From a virus, in the IMG/VR virus record IMGVR_UViG_3300022752_000022, positions 85,599 to 149,598 of that record: a stretch of 64,000 bases of DNA; one strand, written 5' to 3'. Positions within the stretch are counted from its first letter, which is position 1, and the number at the start of each line of letters is the position of its first letter. Below, piece by piece: positions 19,921-28,689 of this stretch. Made by a program: the position numbers and the translations under genes. The notes beneath the pieces were generated by a model. That model saw nothing but the letters and a program-made list of their open reading frames with translations. It was not told the origin of the DNA and searched no databases.

Positions 19921-20457
19921 ATGGCACGTACCGCTACCACTCGCATGTTTCACCGTCTTGTTCGGTTTCTTGCTGATAATCCGGGTATGAAGACTCTACC
20001 GGAGATTTCCGCTGGGTTGAACTATACTTATACTTATGTAATCGCACCAGACCTCTGGAGAGCAAAGCAATTCGGCGCTGATATCGTACCACACAAAAGT
20101 GGCCGGGAAGTGCTTGGATACGAACTCCTGAACGGTCCGGCTATGCTGACAGCACTGGTTGCATTTGATACCAGCACCGTCAAAACACCGAAGGTCAAGA
20201 AAAACGCTAAGGCTGCACTGGTTCCTTTGGCTACTCCAGCGACACCGGCGGCCGCAGTACCGGTCCCGGCACCGGCTAAGCCAAAAGCAGCGAAAGCTAA
20301 ACCTGCTAAGACTAAGCTGCCGAAGCCGGTAGAGATGGAATCCGACGAGATTTCGACGGTTTCAACGAAGCCAGTGGACATCCTGGACGAGATTGACATC
20401 GACTTAGTGACATTTGAAGATCGGTCGTTTGCTGAAGATTATGTAAAGGCTTTGTGA
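19921..20457 (+). CDS. Winged-helix-like domain with Ala/Pro/Lys-rich tail
   Basis: This 178-residue protein has a helical N-terminal domain (residues 1-75, FHRLVRFLADNPGMKTLPEISAGL...) that could be a winged helix. It is followed by a long Ala/Pro/Lys linker (95-140) of histone-H1-like composition and an acidic end. TAGGAG precedes the ATG. Nucleic-acid binding is an inference from composition. Local GC content is clearly above that of the structural genes. Confidence 0.6.
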   Translation: MARTATTRMFHRLVRFLADNPGMKTLPEISAGLNYTYTYVIAPDLWRAKQFGADIVPHKSGREVLGYELLNGPAMLTALVAFDTSTVKTPKVKKNAKAALVPLATPATPAAAVPVPAPAKPKAAKAKPAKTKLPKPVEMESDEISTVSTKPVDILDEIDIDLVTFEDRSFAEDYVKAL

Positions 20458-20461
20458 CATC

Positions 20462-20629
20462 ATGAACATCTCTGGCCTGATTCCTCTCATTTTAGAAGCA
20501 TGGGGTTTAGGTTTGACGGGCGACAACGTTGTGAATTATGTTTGCGCCCGGTCTGGCTTTTGTAGTAAACTATCAAGAAATGAAATTGAAACCACAGTCC
20601 GCAATTTGATAAAGGAAATGTCTGAATGA
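20462..20629 (+). CDS. Small hypothetical protein
   Basis: A 55-residue helical protein (MNISGLIPLILEAWGLGLTG...) that is coupled to the next gene by an ATGA overlap. No clear SD is seen, and no family is recognised. Confidence 0.5.
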   Translation: MNISGLIPLILEAWGLGLTGDNVVNYVCARSGFCSKLSRNEIETTVRNLIKEMSE

Positions 20630-21027
20630 AACACTACGAGAGATTGAACTTACTTGAAACTGAAGTGATGCATATGCGAGAAAACTTAGCGATTTTTAAA
20701 TCCGTTATGGAAGCGCACATGAACGATTTCGCAAAATCACAAACCGATGAAGGCTTAGCACTCTGGCGAATTCTCCAATTGATGAAAACAAACACTGAAC
20801 AAACTTATGATCTATTCTATGAATTGTTTGATGATATCAAAAAAGACTCACAAGAGCAAGAAGCTAAACAAACCAATCTTTATCCTGGATGGACTGTAAA
20901 ATTTCCTGAAGAACCATTGAAGCCATTGCCACCAGAGCAAATGGATCTATTTCAAGAAAATAACACAATGGCAGGAGATCATGTATGGAATCATATCGTT
21001 ACTGATATCAGGAATTCTTCGCAATGA
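20626..21027 (+). CDS. Helical hypothetical protein
   Basis: This 133-residue protein is helical and possibly coiled-coil over residues 1-75 (ERLNLLETEVMHMRENLAIF...). It is followed by a Pro-rich segment (FPEEPLKPLPPEQMDLFQ) of the kind that binds partner proteins such as a sliding clamp. That last point is a guess from QMDLF. AAAGGAA precedes the ATG. Confidence 0.6.
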   Translation: MKHYERLNLLETEVMHMRENLAIFKSVMEAHMNDFAKSQTDEGLALWRILQLMKTNTEQTYDLFYELFDDIKKDSQEQEAKQTNLYPGWTVKFPEEPLKPLPPEQMDLFQENNTMAGDHVWNHIVTDIRNSSQ

Positions 21028-21674
21028 ACATCTTTTATCTTTCCGACAATCCCGAATCTGCTGCTAGGCAGCACTGTGATAAACATATTGTAAAAATGGT
21101 GATTGAATATGCACAGTTGTTGTCTACGGCGCATCGGATGCTCGACGGAAAAGAATATATAGATGTTACTGCTAACAATCGTAAAATCAAACGATGGAGG
21201 ATGGGAGATGACAGAGAAGCGATTCTGTATAAAGCATCTCATATCAATCATCCTTCAGCAGTTTGGGTTCGGCAATCTGTATGGAATTATCGTTGGCTAC
21301 ATGATTTGCTTACTTGTTGTCTTGATGAGTATACATTTCGTTATGAAAAGATCCACGTGATCCGAAGGTCAGGATTAGAAGAAGCATTATTTTTTAATCC
21401 TATGAATGTTCCTAAAAGTGTATCATTCTTTGAACCGCCACCTGCAATGCCCGATGAATATAAAGTAAAAGGTAATGCTATCCAGTCGTATCGGGAGTAC
21501 TATATACATAGCAAGAGCCGATTTGCAAAATGGACTAAACGAATGGTCCCTCAATGGTATACTGAAGGAATTAATTTAAAGGTTAAACATGCCAACATAT
21601 ACGTTTCAACACAAGACAACTGGAGAGATCATAGAACGGTTGATGAAAATCTCCGAGCAGAAGGATTGGCTTGA
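21024..21674 (+). CDS. Pyrimidine-dimer DNA glycosylase-like protein
   Basis: This 216-residue protein starts MNIFYLSDNPESAARQHCDKHIVKMVIEYAQLL (cut to name the ends) and has NHPSAVWVRQSVWNYRWL, DEYTFRY and PMPDEYK-like (AMPDEYKVKGNAIQSYREYYI). This matches the phage branch of the Pyr_excise (DenV-like) family, which repairs UV dimers by glycosylase/lyase chemistry. The branch is longer than T4 DenV (138 residues), and activity has not to my knowledge been shown for most members. Confidence 0.75.
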   Translation: MNIFYLSDNPESAARQHCDKHIVKMVIEYAQLLSTAHRMLDGKEYIDVTANNRKIKRWRMGDDREAILYKASHINHPSAVWVRQSVWNYRWLHDLLTCCLDEYTFRYEKIHVIRRSGLEEALFFNPMNVPKSVSFFEPPPAMPDEYKVKGNAIQSYREYYIHSKSRFAKWTKRMVPQWYTEGINLKVKHANIYVSTQDNWRDHRTVDENLRAEGLA

Positions 21675-21822
21675 TGCGAATCCTGATTTTGAAATAGCAC
21701 ACTTGGGAATGACTTTAGGCGATCCTATTCGCTTAGGGTTGAGGAAGCCTGACGCTGGTTTCCGTGAAGTCTTACAGAAAGCAAAGGCTGCACATCCAAG
21801 AGGCAACATCAACACCTTCTAA
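21589..21822 (+). CDS. FmdB-like small protein without zinc-ribbon cysteines
   Basis: The 77-residue protein starts MPTYTFQHKTTGEIIERLMKISE, the usual start of phage FmdB-type proteins (MPTYxFxxxxTGExxExxM). The Cys pairs of the zinc ribbon are missing. It overlaps the previous gene by 86 bases in another frame, which is long for this genome. It is common in T4-like marine phages; function is unknown. Confidence 0.7.
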   Translation: MPTYTFQHKTTGEIIERLMKISEQKDWLDANPDFEIAHLGMTLGDPIRLGLRKPDAGFREVLQKAKAAHPRGNINTF

Positions 21823-22502
21823 TGCGTAGCATCTATTTTGATCATGTAGGCGTTGACATTGATTACGAACTACAAACAAGACAAGTAGACGGGCGAAGAT
21901 TTTATCTTACGCCTGAGGGCTATGCTTATCCGTCTGTTACAACAATTACATCGTTACATGGAAAAGAAGGGATTCTTGAATGGCGAAAACGTGTAGGTGA
22001 AGAAGAAGCAAATCGGATATCTACTCAAGCAGCAAGAAGAGGAACTCGCATTCATACCATATGTGAGAATTATCTGAAAAATGAAGAAGATTATATCAAA
22101 GGCCATATGCCATCATCTGTTGCATTGTTTAAGACTGTGCAACCAATTCTTGATGAACGGATCAATAATATTCATGCGATTGAAGTCCCACTATATTCTC
22201 ACCATCTAGAAGTTGCGGGCCGTGTAGACTGCATCGGTGAATTTGATGGTAAGTTATCTGTGATAGATTTCAAAACTTCAAGCAAACCAAAACAAGAAGA
22301 TTGGATTGTCAACTATTTCATGCAATGCGCTGCATATGCTGTGATGTATGAAGAGCGTACCAAAATACCAGTTTCAAGACTTGCGGTTGTGATAGCAGTT
22401 GAAAATGATGAACCGCAAGTCTTTGTCAAAAAGCGGAATGATTACATCGAATTGTTTAGAGAATACAGGAAAAAATTTGAAGAGGCGACTCATACTTTTT
22501 AG
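21822..22502 (+). CDS. PD-(D/E)XK (RecB/Cas4-like) exonuclease
   Basis: This 226-residue protein has the RecB-like nuclease motifs: ARRGTRIH (H78), GRVDCIG (D136), SVIDFKTS (D149, K151), and QCAAYAVMY (Q168). It likely degrades single-stranded or linear DNA in phage recombination or host DNA breakdown. The four-Cys iron-sulfur site of Cas4 is absent. The gene overlaps both neighbours. Confidence 0.85.
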   Translation: MRSIYFDHVGVDIDYELQTRQVDGRRFYLTPEGYAYPSVTTITSLHGKEGILEWRKRVGEEEANRISTQAARRGTRIHTICENYLKNEEDYIKGHMPSSVALFKTVQPILDERINNIHAIEVPLYSHHLEVAGRVDCIGEFDGKLSVIDFKTSSKPKQEDWIVNYFMQCAAYAVMYEERTKIPVSRLAVVIAVENDEPQVFVKKRNDYIELFREYRKKFEEATHTF

Positions 22503-23145
22503 TGGCGGTGTTGAAAGCACAGCACTTCTCACGATAGCAGATAAAAAAGATTTGTTATTGATATGTGGTGTACCTAGAAAAAATTACACATACGGGCTAG
22601 ATTATGCTAAGTGTAAAAAAATAGCATCTGTATACGGAAATGAAATTATGGAATTTGATTTTCCCAATCAAATTGATGGATCTAAATGGACGAATCAATT
22701 GATGTGGTTTGTATTTACATCATATCTAATTGTAGCATCAAGAGATGATATCAATGAAGTTTGGTGGGGAATGCATTATAACGAATCCCATAGAAATTTT
22801 AATCATCCGATAGAAAGAAAAAAAAATTTTGAAAGAATCATGACAGCATGGTATACACTTCATCCAACAATTAAGTTTTGGGCGCCATTAGAATTTGAAA
22901 CAAAGACGCAACAATGGCAAAGAATACCAGACGATGTGAAAAAGTATGTGAGCTGGTGCAATACAAATAACGATTGTGGTGTATGTAGAAAGTGCTTAGA
23001 ATTTAAGAAATATTGTGGCGATATACCAAAGAACCGACCTATCTTTGTACCGCCAAAAAAAGAATTGAAAGAAGTCCAACAATATAGTGATAGTAACGGA
23101 AAGAAATTTCTTTCAAATTTTTTAAACATAAAGGGGAATGCATGA
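22477..23145 (+). CDS. QueC-like PP-loop enzyme (7-cyano-7-deazaguanine synthase family)
   Basis: The best start is TTG at 22477, seven bases after AGGA, giving MKRRLILFSGGVESTALL; an ATG at 22399 would add 26 residues inside the nuclease gene. The PP-loop SGGVES (9-14) binds ATP. The C-terminal cysteine set (SWCNTN-DCGVCRKCLEF-KYC) resembles the zinc site of QueC, which makes preQ0 for tRNA queuosine and, in some phages, for 7-deazaguanine DNA modification. No queD, queE, folE or transglycosylase gene is in this window. Other PP-loop ligases remain possible. Confidence 0.75.
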   Translation: MKRRLILFSGGVESTALLTIADKKDLLLICGVPRKNYTYGLDYAKCKKIASVYGNEIMEFDFPNQIDGSKWTNQLMWFVFTSYLIVASRDDINEVWWGMHYNESHRNFNHPIERKKNFERIMTAWYTLHPTIKFWAPLEFETKTQQWQRIPDDVKKYVSWCNTNNDCGVCRKCLEFKKYCGDIPKNRPIFVPPKKELKEVQQYSDSNGKKFLSNFLNIKGNA

Positions 23146-23495
23146 GTCAACAAATGGTTCACGATGTAGTAAGGTTTATTCAAGCGTGTGAGCAACTTCG
23201 CACACCTAAAAATATAGAATTGTATGATAAACTAATTCATGAGGAATTTGAAGAATACATAGATGCAAAGAATGACGCAGAGAAATTGGATGCATGTATG
23301 GACATGATTTGGGTGATTATTGGTTATTGTCATATGAAAGGTTGGAATGTAGAACGTGCATGGGAAGAAGTTGCAAGAAGTAATTTAGATAAGATTGATC
23401 CTGATACAGGATATGTTCTAAAAAATTCTGATGGTAAAGTGATGAAACCTAAGCATTGGAAAGCACCTGCACTTGAACAATTTGTTGAAGCATGA
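23142..23495 (+). CDS. MazG-like nucleotide pyrophosphohydrolase
   Basis: This 117-residue all-helical protein has the MazG/HisE pattern: LIHEEFEEYIDAKN (EExxE), then EKLDACMDMIWVIIGYC (ExxxD) and a typical ending VARSNLDKIDPDTG. Phage relatives hydrolyse dNTPs or (p)ppGpp-related nucleotides. AAGGGG precedes the ATG, and it overlaps the QueC-like gene by 4 bases. Confidence 0.85.
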   Translation: MSQQMVHDVVRFIQACEQLRTPKNIELYDKLIHEEFEEYIDAKNDAEKLDACMDMIWVIIGYCHMKGWNVERAWEEVARSNLDKIDPDTGYVLKNSDGKVMKPKHWKAPALEQFVEA

Positions 23496-23502
23496 TATAA
23501 TC
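23474..23502 (+). promoter_or_regulatory. Putative promoter of the tmRNA gene
   Basis: TTGAAC (23474-23479), a 17-bp spacer and TATAAT (23497-23502) overlap the end of the MazG-like gene. Transcription would start near 23509, just before the acceptor piece of the tmRNA. Confidence 0.55.
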
Positions 23503-23519
23503 ACTAAATAAAATATTGT

Positions 23520-23866
23520 TGTATGAAGTTGAAGGAAACATGTTGCGGACGGCGGTTCAAATCCGCCCAGGTCCACCAAAAGCATGGCAGCGAAAGACGC
23601 CTAACCAGCGACCCTACCTACAAGGGAGAATACGGTGAATGATCAATTGTTGTGGTGACGATTGTATGTGTTCACGCCGCAGTAGGATGCTTTTGATGGG
23701 CCTGTACTGGTTTCGACGGAGCAAAGAGTACGGAAATGGACAACACGACAGGCGAAGGACGTAATCCTAGCAAAACGTTAAACGCAAACGACGAAAGATT
23801 TGCATTAGCCGCCTAAACACGGCTTAGGGTTTCGGTGAGTTTCCTCGTAACAGAATAACTCACCAC
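23520..23866 (+). ncRNA. ssrA: Circularly permuted two-piece tmRNA (tag ANDERFALAA)
   Basis: The gene order is reversed as in permuted tmRNAs. The acceptor piece comes first: T-arm GGCGG-TTCAAAT-CCGCC (23551-23567), CAGGTCC and ACCA (ends 23578). A spacer of about 119 bases to be removed follows (23579-23697). The coding piece then starts GGGCCTG (23698-23704), which pairs with CAGGTCC over 7 bp with one G-U, and continues TACTGGTTTCGACGG, the near-universal tmRNA 5' sequence. The tag frame at 23784-23816 reads Ala-Asn-Asp-Glu-Arg-Phe-Ala-Leu-Ala-Ala-stop. The stop lies in a GCCG/CGGC hairpin, and a GGTGAGTT/AACTCACC hairpin (23834-23864) closes the RNA. It would rescue stalled ribosomes and mark products for ClpXP. 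The outer ends are estimates. Confidence 0.93.
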
Positions 23867-23895
23867 ACACTCACACACATTTAAAGGAGACTATT

Positions 23896-24132
23896 ATGAG
23901 TGATACGGCGTTTGGTATACGATTAGAAATTCTCAAAATGGCAAAAGATATAGTTGATCATGACTATTTTACAATGAGAGATTTTGAACAACAAATTTGG
24001 AATACTAAAGCAGATGATGCTAGAGCAAAAGGCAAAGAAATACCACCATTTACTTTTACACCATATCCATCTGTTGATACTATCATAGCAAAAGCAAAAG
24101 AACTTAATCGTTTTATTAGTGAAAGACAGTGA
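23896..24132 (+). CDS. Conserved small phage protein
   Basis: This 78-residue protein ([20 protein letters not shown]...) contains [18 protein letters not shown] and [19 protein letters not shown]. It resembles a small protein found near structural or nucleotide genes of T4-like cyanophages, without known function. AAAGGAG precedes the ATG. Confidence 0.7.
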   Translation: MSDTAFGIRLEILKMAKDIVDHDYFTMRDFEQQIWNTKADDARAKGKEIPPFTFTPYPSVDTIIAKAKELNRFISERQ

Positions 24133-24137
24133 ATTTG

Positions 24138-25136
24138 ATGAAAGCATTTATTACTGGTATCACGGGGCAAGATGGCTCTTACTTAGCGGAACTTCTTTTG
24201 TCTAAAGGTTACGATGTGCATGGGCTTGTTAGACGCACTAGTACATATAATCTTCAAAACATTGAACATATTAAATCACAATTAAATCTTCATTACGGAG
24301 ATTTATCAGACGCATCAAATGTACACAATATCATTATGGACATTAAACCAAATGAAGTGTATAATCTCGGTGCACAATCACATGTTTCGGTTAGTTTTAA
24401 ATCACCTGCATATACTGCTGACGCAAATGGTGTTGGTGTTCTTCATATGCTTGAAGCTGTTAGAAAACTATCTGAACATCAAATCTGCAAATTCTATCAA
24501 GCATCAACAAGTGAACTCTTTGGCAAAGTTCAACAAGTTCCACAAACAGAAAGCACACCGTTTTATCCACGAAGCCCTTATGCTGTAGCGAAACTATACG
24601 GCTACTGGATCACAGTCAACTATCGTGAAAGTTATAATTTATTTGCTTGTAACGGTATTCTATTCAATCACGAAAGTCCACGAAGAGGTGTAGATTTTGT
24701 TACGAGAAAAATCACACATGGTTTAGTGAGAGCAATTCGTGGTGAAGGCCCAGTTCAATTAGGCAATCTAGATGCGAGACGAGATTGGGGCCATGCAAAA
24801 GATTTTGTAAAAGCAATGTGGCTTATGCTTCAACAAACAAGAGCGGATGATTATGTGATTGCAACCGGTGTTCAACAAAGTGTCCGTGATTTCTGTGAAG
24901 TTGCCGCTAAGATTTTAGGAAAAGAAATTATTTGGACTGGCGTTGGATCATCCGAAAAAGGCATAGATAGATTAACTGGCAATGTTCTTATTGAAGTATC
25001 AGAAAAATTCTATAGACCAGCTGAAGTGAATACTTTATTAGGCAATTCAATGAAAGCAAGATCAGTTTTACAATGGAAACCTGAATATACATTTTATGAT
25101 TTAGTGAAAGAAATGGTCATGGAGGACATGAAATGA
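24138..25136 (+). CDS. gmd: GDP-mannose 4,6-dehydratase
   Basis: This 332-residue short-chain dehydrogenase converts GDP-D-mannose to GDP-4-keto-6-deoxymannose with bound NADP. It has the Rossmann motif [10 protein letters not shown] (7-16), HYGDLSD (52-58), the family-typical ASTSELFG (122-129), catalytic Y148-x3-K152 in SPYAVAK, and NHESPRRG, all diagnostic of Gmd. The ATG at 24138 is chosen over a GTG 9 bases upstream. It heads a six-gene glycan operon in which the next gene overlaps by 4 bases. No downstream fucose synthetase is in the window. Confidence 0.95.
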   Translation: MKAFITGITGQDGSYLAELLLSKGYDVHGLVRRTSTYNLQNIEHIKSQLNLHYGDLSDASNVHNIIMDIKPNEVYNLGAQSHVSVSFKSPAYTADANGVGVLHMLEAVRKLSEHQICKFYQASTSELFGKVQQVPQTESTPFYPRSPYAVAKLYGYWITVNYRESYNLFACNGILFNHESPRRGVDFVTRKITHGLVRAIRGEGPVQLGNLDARRDWGHAKDFVKAMWLMLQQTRADDYVIATGVQQSVRDFCEVAAKILGKEIIWTGVGSSEKGIDRLTGNVLIEVSEKFYRPAEVNTLLGNSMKARSVLQWKPEYTFYDLVKEMVMEDMK

Positions 25137-25612
25137 ATTATGTATATGAAAGTCCGGATAAAGGCAAAACAATTTATCAAAGAGAATTTGGTTCAAATGA
25201 AAAAATTTTAATATCAAAGGAAAAATCTTCAATGATTTATGTGCCGATTAGCTTAGGGGAATTGATTGACAAACTCACCATTCTTCAGATAAAATTACAG
25301 CAGATTGATGATTCTGAAAAATTGAAGAATGTAAAGAATGAATGGGATCTTTTATCTAAACTTCCTGAGTACAGAGATGTTGCATATGAAATTGCACCAT
25401 ATTTTACTGAGCTTTATAACATTAATATGGAACTTTGGGAGATTGAAGATGAAATTCGTGAGCATGAACTAAATCATGTTTTTGATTTCAAATTTATTCG
25501 TTTGGCTAGAAAAGTATATACGACAAATGATAAACGTGCAGCAATTAAAAAAGAAATCAATCTAAAATATGGATCAAAAATTATAGAAGAAAAATCTTAT
25601 AAGGAATATTGA
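25133..25612 (+). CDS. DUF6165-like protein
   Basis: This 159-residue protein has a short strand-rich start and, from residue 35, [24 protein letters not shown] plus a helical remainder ([10 protein letters not shown]...). This matches DUF6165, a family usually found inside sugar and LPS biosynthesis clusters of phages and marine bacteria. Function is unknown, but the context here is the same. Confidence 0.75.
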   Translation: MNYVYESPDKGKTIYQREFGSNEKILISKEKSSMIYVPISLGELIDKLTILQIKLQQIDDSEKLKNVKNEWDLLSKLPEYRDVAYEIAPYFTELYNINMELWEIEDEIREHELNHVFDFKFIRLARKVYTTNDKRAAIKKEINLKYGSKIIEEKSYKEY

Positions 25613-25613
25613 T

Positions 25614-26837
25614 ATGGCAAAATTAGTAAGTATGGGCGAACACTACGTAAGTGATTTCGTAAAGAGCGAAGAAGATACAAAAAATCGTTCCAGATACAGT
25701 TTAGATTTATGGTTAGATGGTACGCTAGGCGCCGTACGACTGCATGATTTAGCGCCGCACGATTCTATGTGGGGTCAGTATTGGTATAGAAGTGGTATCA
25801 ATTCTAGTATGAAAGCTGAACTGAATAGAATCGTCGGTGAAATTCTTCAGCGAATGAATCTTGAAAAAGATGATATTTGGTTAGATATTGCATGTAATGA
25901 CGGCACACTTTTGAGTTATGTGCCACCTTATGTGAAACGAGTCGGCATTGATCCTTGCAATGATGAATATCTAAAAGAATCGAAACTACATGGTGAAATT
26001 GTTCAAGATTACTTTTCAAAAAATGCGTGGAATAAAACGACTGTCGCACATAAGAAAGCAAAAGTCATTACGTGTATTGCAATGTTTTATGATTTAGATG
26101 ATCCGAAACCATTCGTACAAGATATGTACGATATTTTGGATGATGATGGTGTTATCGTTCTTCAGATGAGTTACACACCATTGATGCTCAAACAAATGGC
26201 TTTTGATAATATTTGCCACGAGCATGTATATTATTATGATCTTACATCATTGCTTGGTTTGTTTGGCAGAGTTGGATTTAGATGTGTTGATTGTTCTTTG
26301 AACGACACTAACGGCGGTAGTTTTAGAATTTATTTCAGAAAAGAGAAAGCAAATCCAGCGAAGTTTGGTTCAGCACCTTTGCGTGACGTATGTGAAACAC
26401 GAGTCGCAAGTATTTTAGCATATGAGGGTAACGTTCTGAATATTCGCAAAGCAAGTGTATGGGATAACTTTGAAAAGCGCCTTAAGATTATGAAGCGTGA
26501 TTTAACTAAACTCATTAAAGACATCAAAGCAGAAGGCAAAACAATCTACGGCTACGGCGCAAGTACAAAGGGTAATACATTACTTCAATACTTTGGATTG
26601 ACTGCAAACGAAATTACGGCCATTGCTGAACGAAGCCCATATAAGTTTGGATTGAAAACGATTGGCACACATATTCCTATTGTGAGTGAAGAAGAAATGC
26701 GGGCAGCAAAGCCTGATTATCTTTTGGTGCTACCCTGGCATTTCATTGACGAATTTTTAAATCGTGAACAAGAATATCTCAATGCTGGAGGAAAAATGAT
26801 TGTTCCGTGTCCGGAAGTTAAAATATATGGAAATTAA
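25614..26837 (+). CDS. Sugar C-methyltransferase family, class I SAM-dependent
   Basis: This 407-residue protein has the SAM-binding motif WLDIACNDGTLL (about 87-98), DPKPFVQDMYDILDDDGVIVLQ, and NICHEHVYYYDLTSL, which carries the family His-Glu-His. The C-terminal domain has GYGASTKGNTLLQYFG and KPDYLLVLPWHF, the C-methyltransferase (Methyltransf_14-like) domain of NDP-hexose C3-methyltransferases. The usual N-terminal four-Cys zinc domain is absent. A 4-keto-6-deoxy sugar from Gmd would be a plausible substrate. Confidence 0.82.
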   Translation: MAKLVSMGEHYVSDFVKSEEDTKNRSRYSLDLWLDGTLGAVRLHDLAPHDSMWGQYWYRSGINSSMKAELNRIVGEILQRMNLEKDDIWLDIACNDGTLLSYVPPYVKRVGIDPCNDEYLKESKLHGEIVQDYFSKNAWNKTTVAHKKAKVITCIAMFYDLDDPKPFVQDMYDILDDDGVIVLQMSYTPLMLKQMAFDNICHEHVYYYDLTSLLGLFGRVGFRCVDCSLNDTNGGSFRIYFRKEKANPAKFGSAPLRDVCETRVASILAYEGNVLNIRKASVWDNFEKRLKIMKRDLTKLIKDIKAEGKTIYGYGASTKGNTLLQYFGLTANEITAIAERSPYKFGLKTIGTHIPIVSEEEMRAAKPDYLLVLPWHFIDEFLNREQEYLNAGGKMIVPCPEVKIYGN

Positions 26838-27759
26838 TAAATTAATTTTCTTCAATCACTGGAGAAACGGTGATGTTTTTATCAATCGTGAGTATGTAAA
26901 ATATTTTATCAATAAAATTGATGCGCCAGCTTACTACGCCCACAACAACCATTTTTCTACAACTCAAGATTTACCGTGTGAATTAATTAAAATGGAGCAA
27001 CTTCCTTATGCATGTATGAATACATTCATGAAAAAAGGATATGATGCTGAGAAAAAAACTTTGTATATCAATACTTGGGTTGGTGCATGGATTGGTCAGT
27101 ATTTAAATCATGGTGAACACGCAAATTTCATGACACTGCGTAGAATTTGGAATGATCTTCATCAGTCTGTTTTTAAAACTGATATCGTAGGAAATCATTT
27201 TGATTTTCTTCCTACGATAACATATAAATCTACCGATGCAAATTATATCATCGCAAATGCTTGGTGTGATAAACATAAAAATCATAAAATTGTAATGTTT
27301 TGTAATGGTAAGCAACACAGTGAACAAAGTGATATGGGTGATATGAAAAGAATTATAGATATCATCACATCAGACTATAGTGAAATTCTTTTTGTTGTTT
27401 GTGATAAATTAAATCTTAAAAAGAACAACATTGTTTATACTGATGACATTTTTGGCTCTTCAGTTGGTAATTTACCACACATATCTTATATCAGTACATT
27501 TGCTGATAAGATCATTGGTAAAAATAGTGGACCATTTAGTTATGCTCACACCAGAGCAAACAATCAAGATGCACAGAAAACCTTTTTTTGCTTTAGTAAA
27601 GAAATGAAATCTTGTTTGACTGGTGAAGGAAAATACTACGCAAAACACTGTTTTAGTGATACAATAGATGATGATGTTGCGATCCAATTATTAATCAATG
27701 AATTGGAAACTTACGAGTATAATCCAAATCTAAAACCTATAAGGCATGTACATTTATGA
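26827..27759 (+). CDS. Glycosyltransferase-like protein (GT-B fold likely)
   Basis: The ATG at 26827 overlaps the previous gene by 11 bases; the product has 310 residues. It starts INKLIFFNHWRNGDVFINREYV, resembling the GD-containing first loop of GT9-type enzymes, and contains KIVMFCNGKQHSEQSDMGDM and KIIGKNSGPFSYAHT near the donor site. It is flanked by sugar genes. The family assignment is tentative. Confidence 0.6.
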   Translation: MEINKLIFFNHWRNGDVFINREYVKYFINKIDAPAYYAHNNHFSTTQDLPCELIKMEQLPYACMNTFMKKGYDAEKKTLYINTWVGAWIGQYLNHGEHANFMTLRRIWNDLHQSVFKTDIVGNHFDFLPTITYKSTDANYIIANAWCDKHKNHKIVMFCNGKQHSEQSDMGDMKRIIDIITSDYSEILFVVCDKLNLKKNNIVYTDDIFGSSVGNLPHISYISTFADKIIGKNSGPFSYAHTRANNQDAQKTFFCFSKEMKSCLTGEGKYYAKHCFSDTIDDDVAIQLLINELETYEYNPNLKPIRHVHL

Positions 27760-28688
27760 AAGTTCTTATCATCAATGGACCAAAAGAAAAGTGTGGAATT
27801 TATCAATACTCACAATCATTATATGATGCATTATCATCTGTAAAATCAAAATATCAGTATGAATTTTTTCCAACAGGAAGTAGAGATGAAGCTAAAAATA
27901 GAATTGCTGCGGAAGATATTCATGCTGTAATATACAACCATCATCCAATGGCACTCGAATGGTTAGACTCAGGATTTACGAGACCGATTAAAAACGATTT
28001 CGGTATAAAACAAATTATGATCACAGGCCATGAACACGAAACACGATACATTGGCGTTGATCAATACGTTTACACTGATCCAAATCATCCAACAAAAGAT
28101 AATGTACATTCTGGAATGCCACCATTACTTTATTATGATGACATTCAATACACTGCGCCGCAATCTGATGTTATTAAGATTGGAACAAGTGGTATCGGCA
28201 ATTCAACTAAAAATTTACATGAACTTGTTGAAAAAGTAAATAAAGATTTCGCTAATGAAAATGTGTTATTAAATGTCCATATTACAGATGGAGCTTATGT
28301 AGATTCTACAGGCAAATTTTCAAATATGTTAGGTAACATATGTAAAGAAATCGCCGCTGAAAATGTCGAAGTGAATATTGTGCGTGAATTCTTTACAAAA
28401 AGAAATCTTGTTCAATGGCTTAATATCAACGATATCAACATTTATTACCATACTGTAGGTCCTCCGCTCGGTGTGAGTAGTTCTATAGACAGGGCAATTG
28501 AATCAAAAAAACCTTTTGGTATAAACGAATCAAACTTTTTTAAACATGTAATTAGAGATTACAATAATTTAAACAAAACAAGCATCAAAGAAATTCTTGC
28601 GATTGGCATTGATCCGTACAAAGAATTTTATGACGCATGGAATCCAGTAAAATTGGTAGAATTATACGAGAAAATTATTGGCGAATAA
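27756..28688 (+). CDS. Glycosyltransferase-like protein, GT4-type
   Basis: This 310-residue protein begins MKVLIINGPKEKCGIYQYSQ, the N-terminal glycine loop of GT-B enzymes. It has AVIYNHHPMALEWL, KQIMITGHEHE, IGTSGIGNSTKNLHEL at the start of the donor domain, and INIYYHTVGPPLGVSSSIDRAIESKKPFG near the C-terminus, where an EX7E-like pattern would be expected; here the first Glu is absent. It is coupled to its neighbours. The acceptor and donor are unknown. Confidence 0.65.
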   Translation: MKVLIINGPKEKCGIYQYSQSLYDALSSVKSKYQYEFFPTGSRDEAKNRIAAEDIHAVIYNHHPMALEWLDSGFTRPIKNDFGIKQIMITGHEHETRYIGVDQYVYTDPNHPTKDNVHSGMPPLLYYDDIQYTAPQSDVIKIGTSGIGNSTKNLHELVEKVNKDFANENVLLNVHITDGAYVDSTGKFSNMLGNICKEIAAENVEVNIVREFFTKRNLVQWLNINDINIYYHTVGPPLGVSSSIDRAIESKKPFGINESNFFKHVIRDYNNLNKTSIKEILAIGIDPYKEFYDAWNPVKLVELYEKIIGE

Positions 28689-28689
28689 A

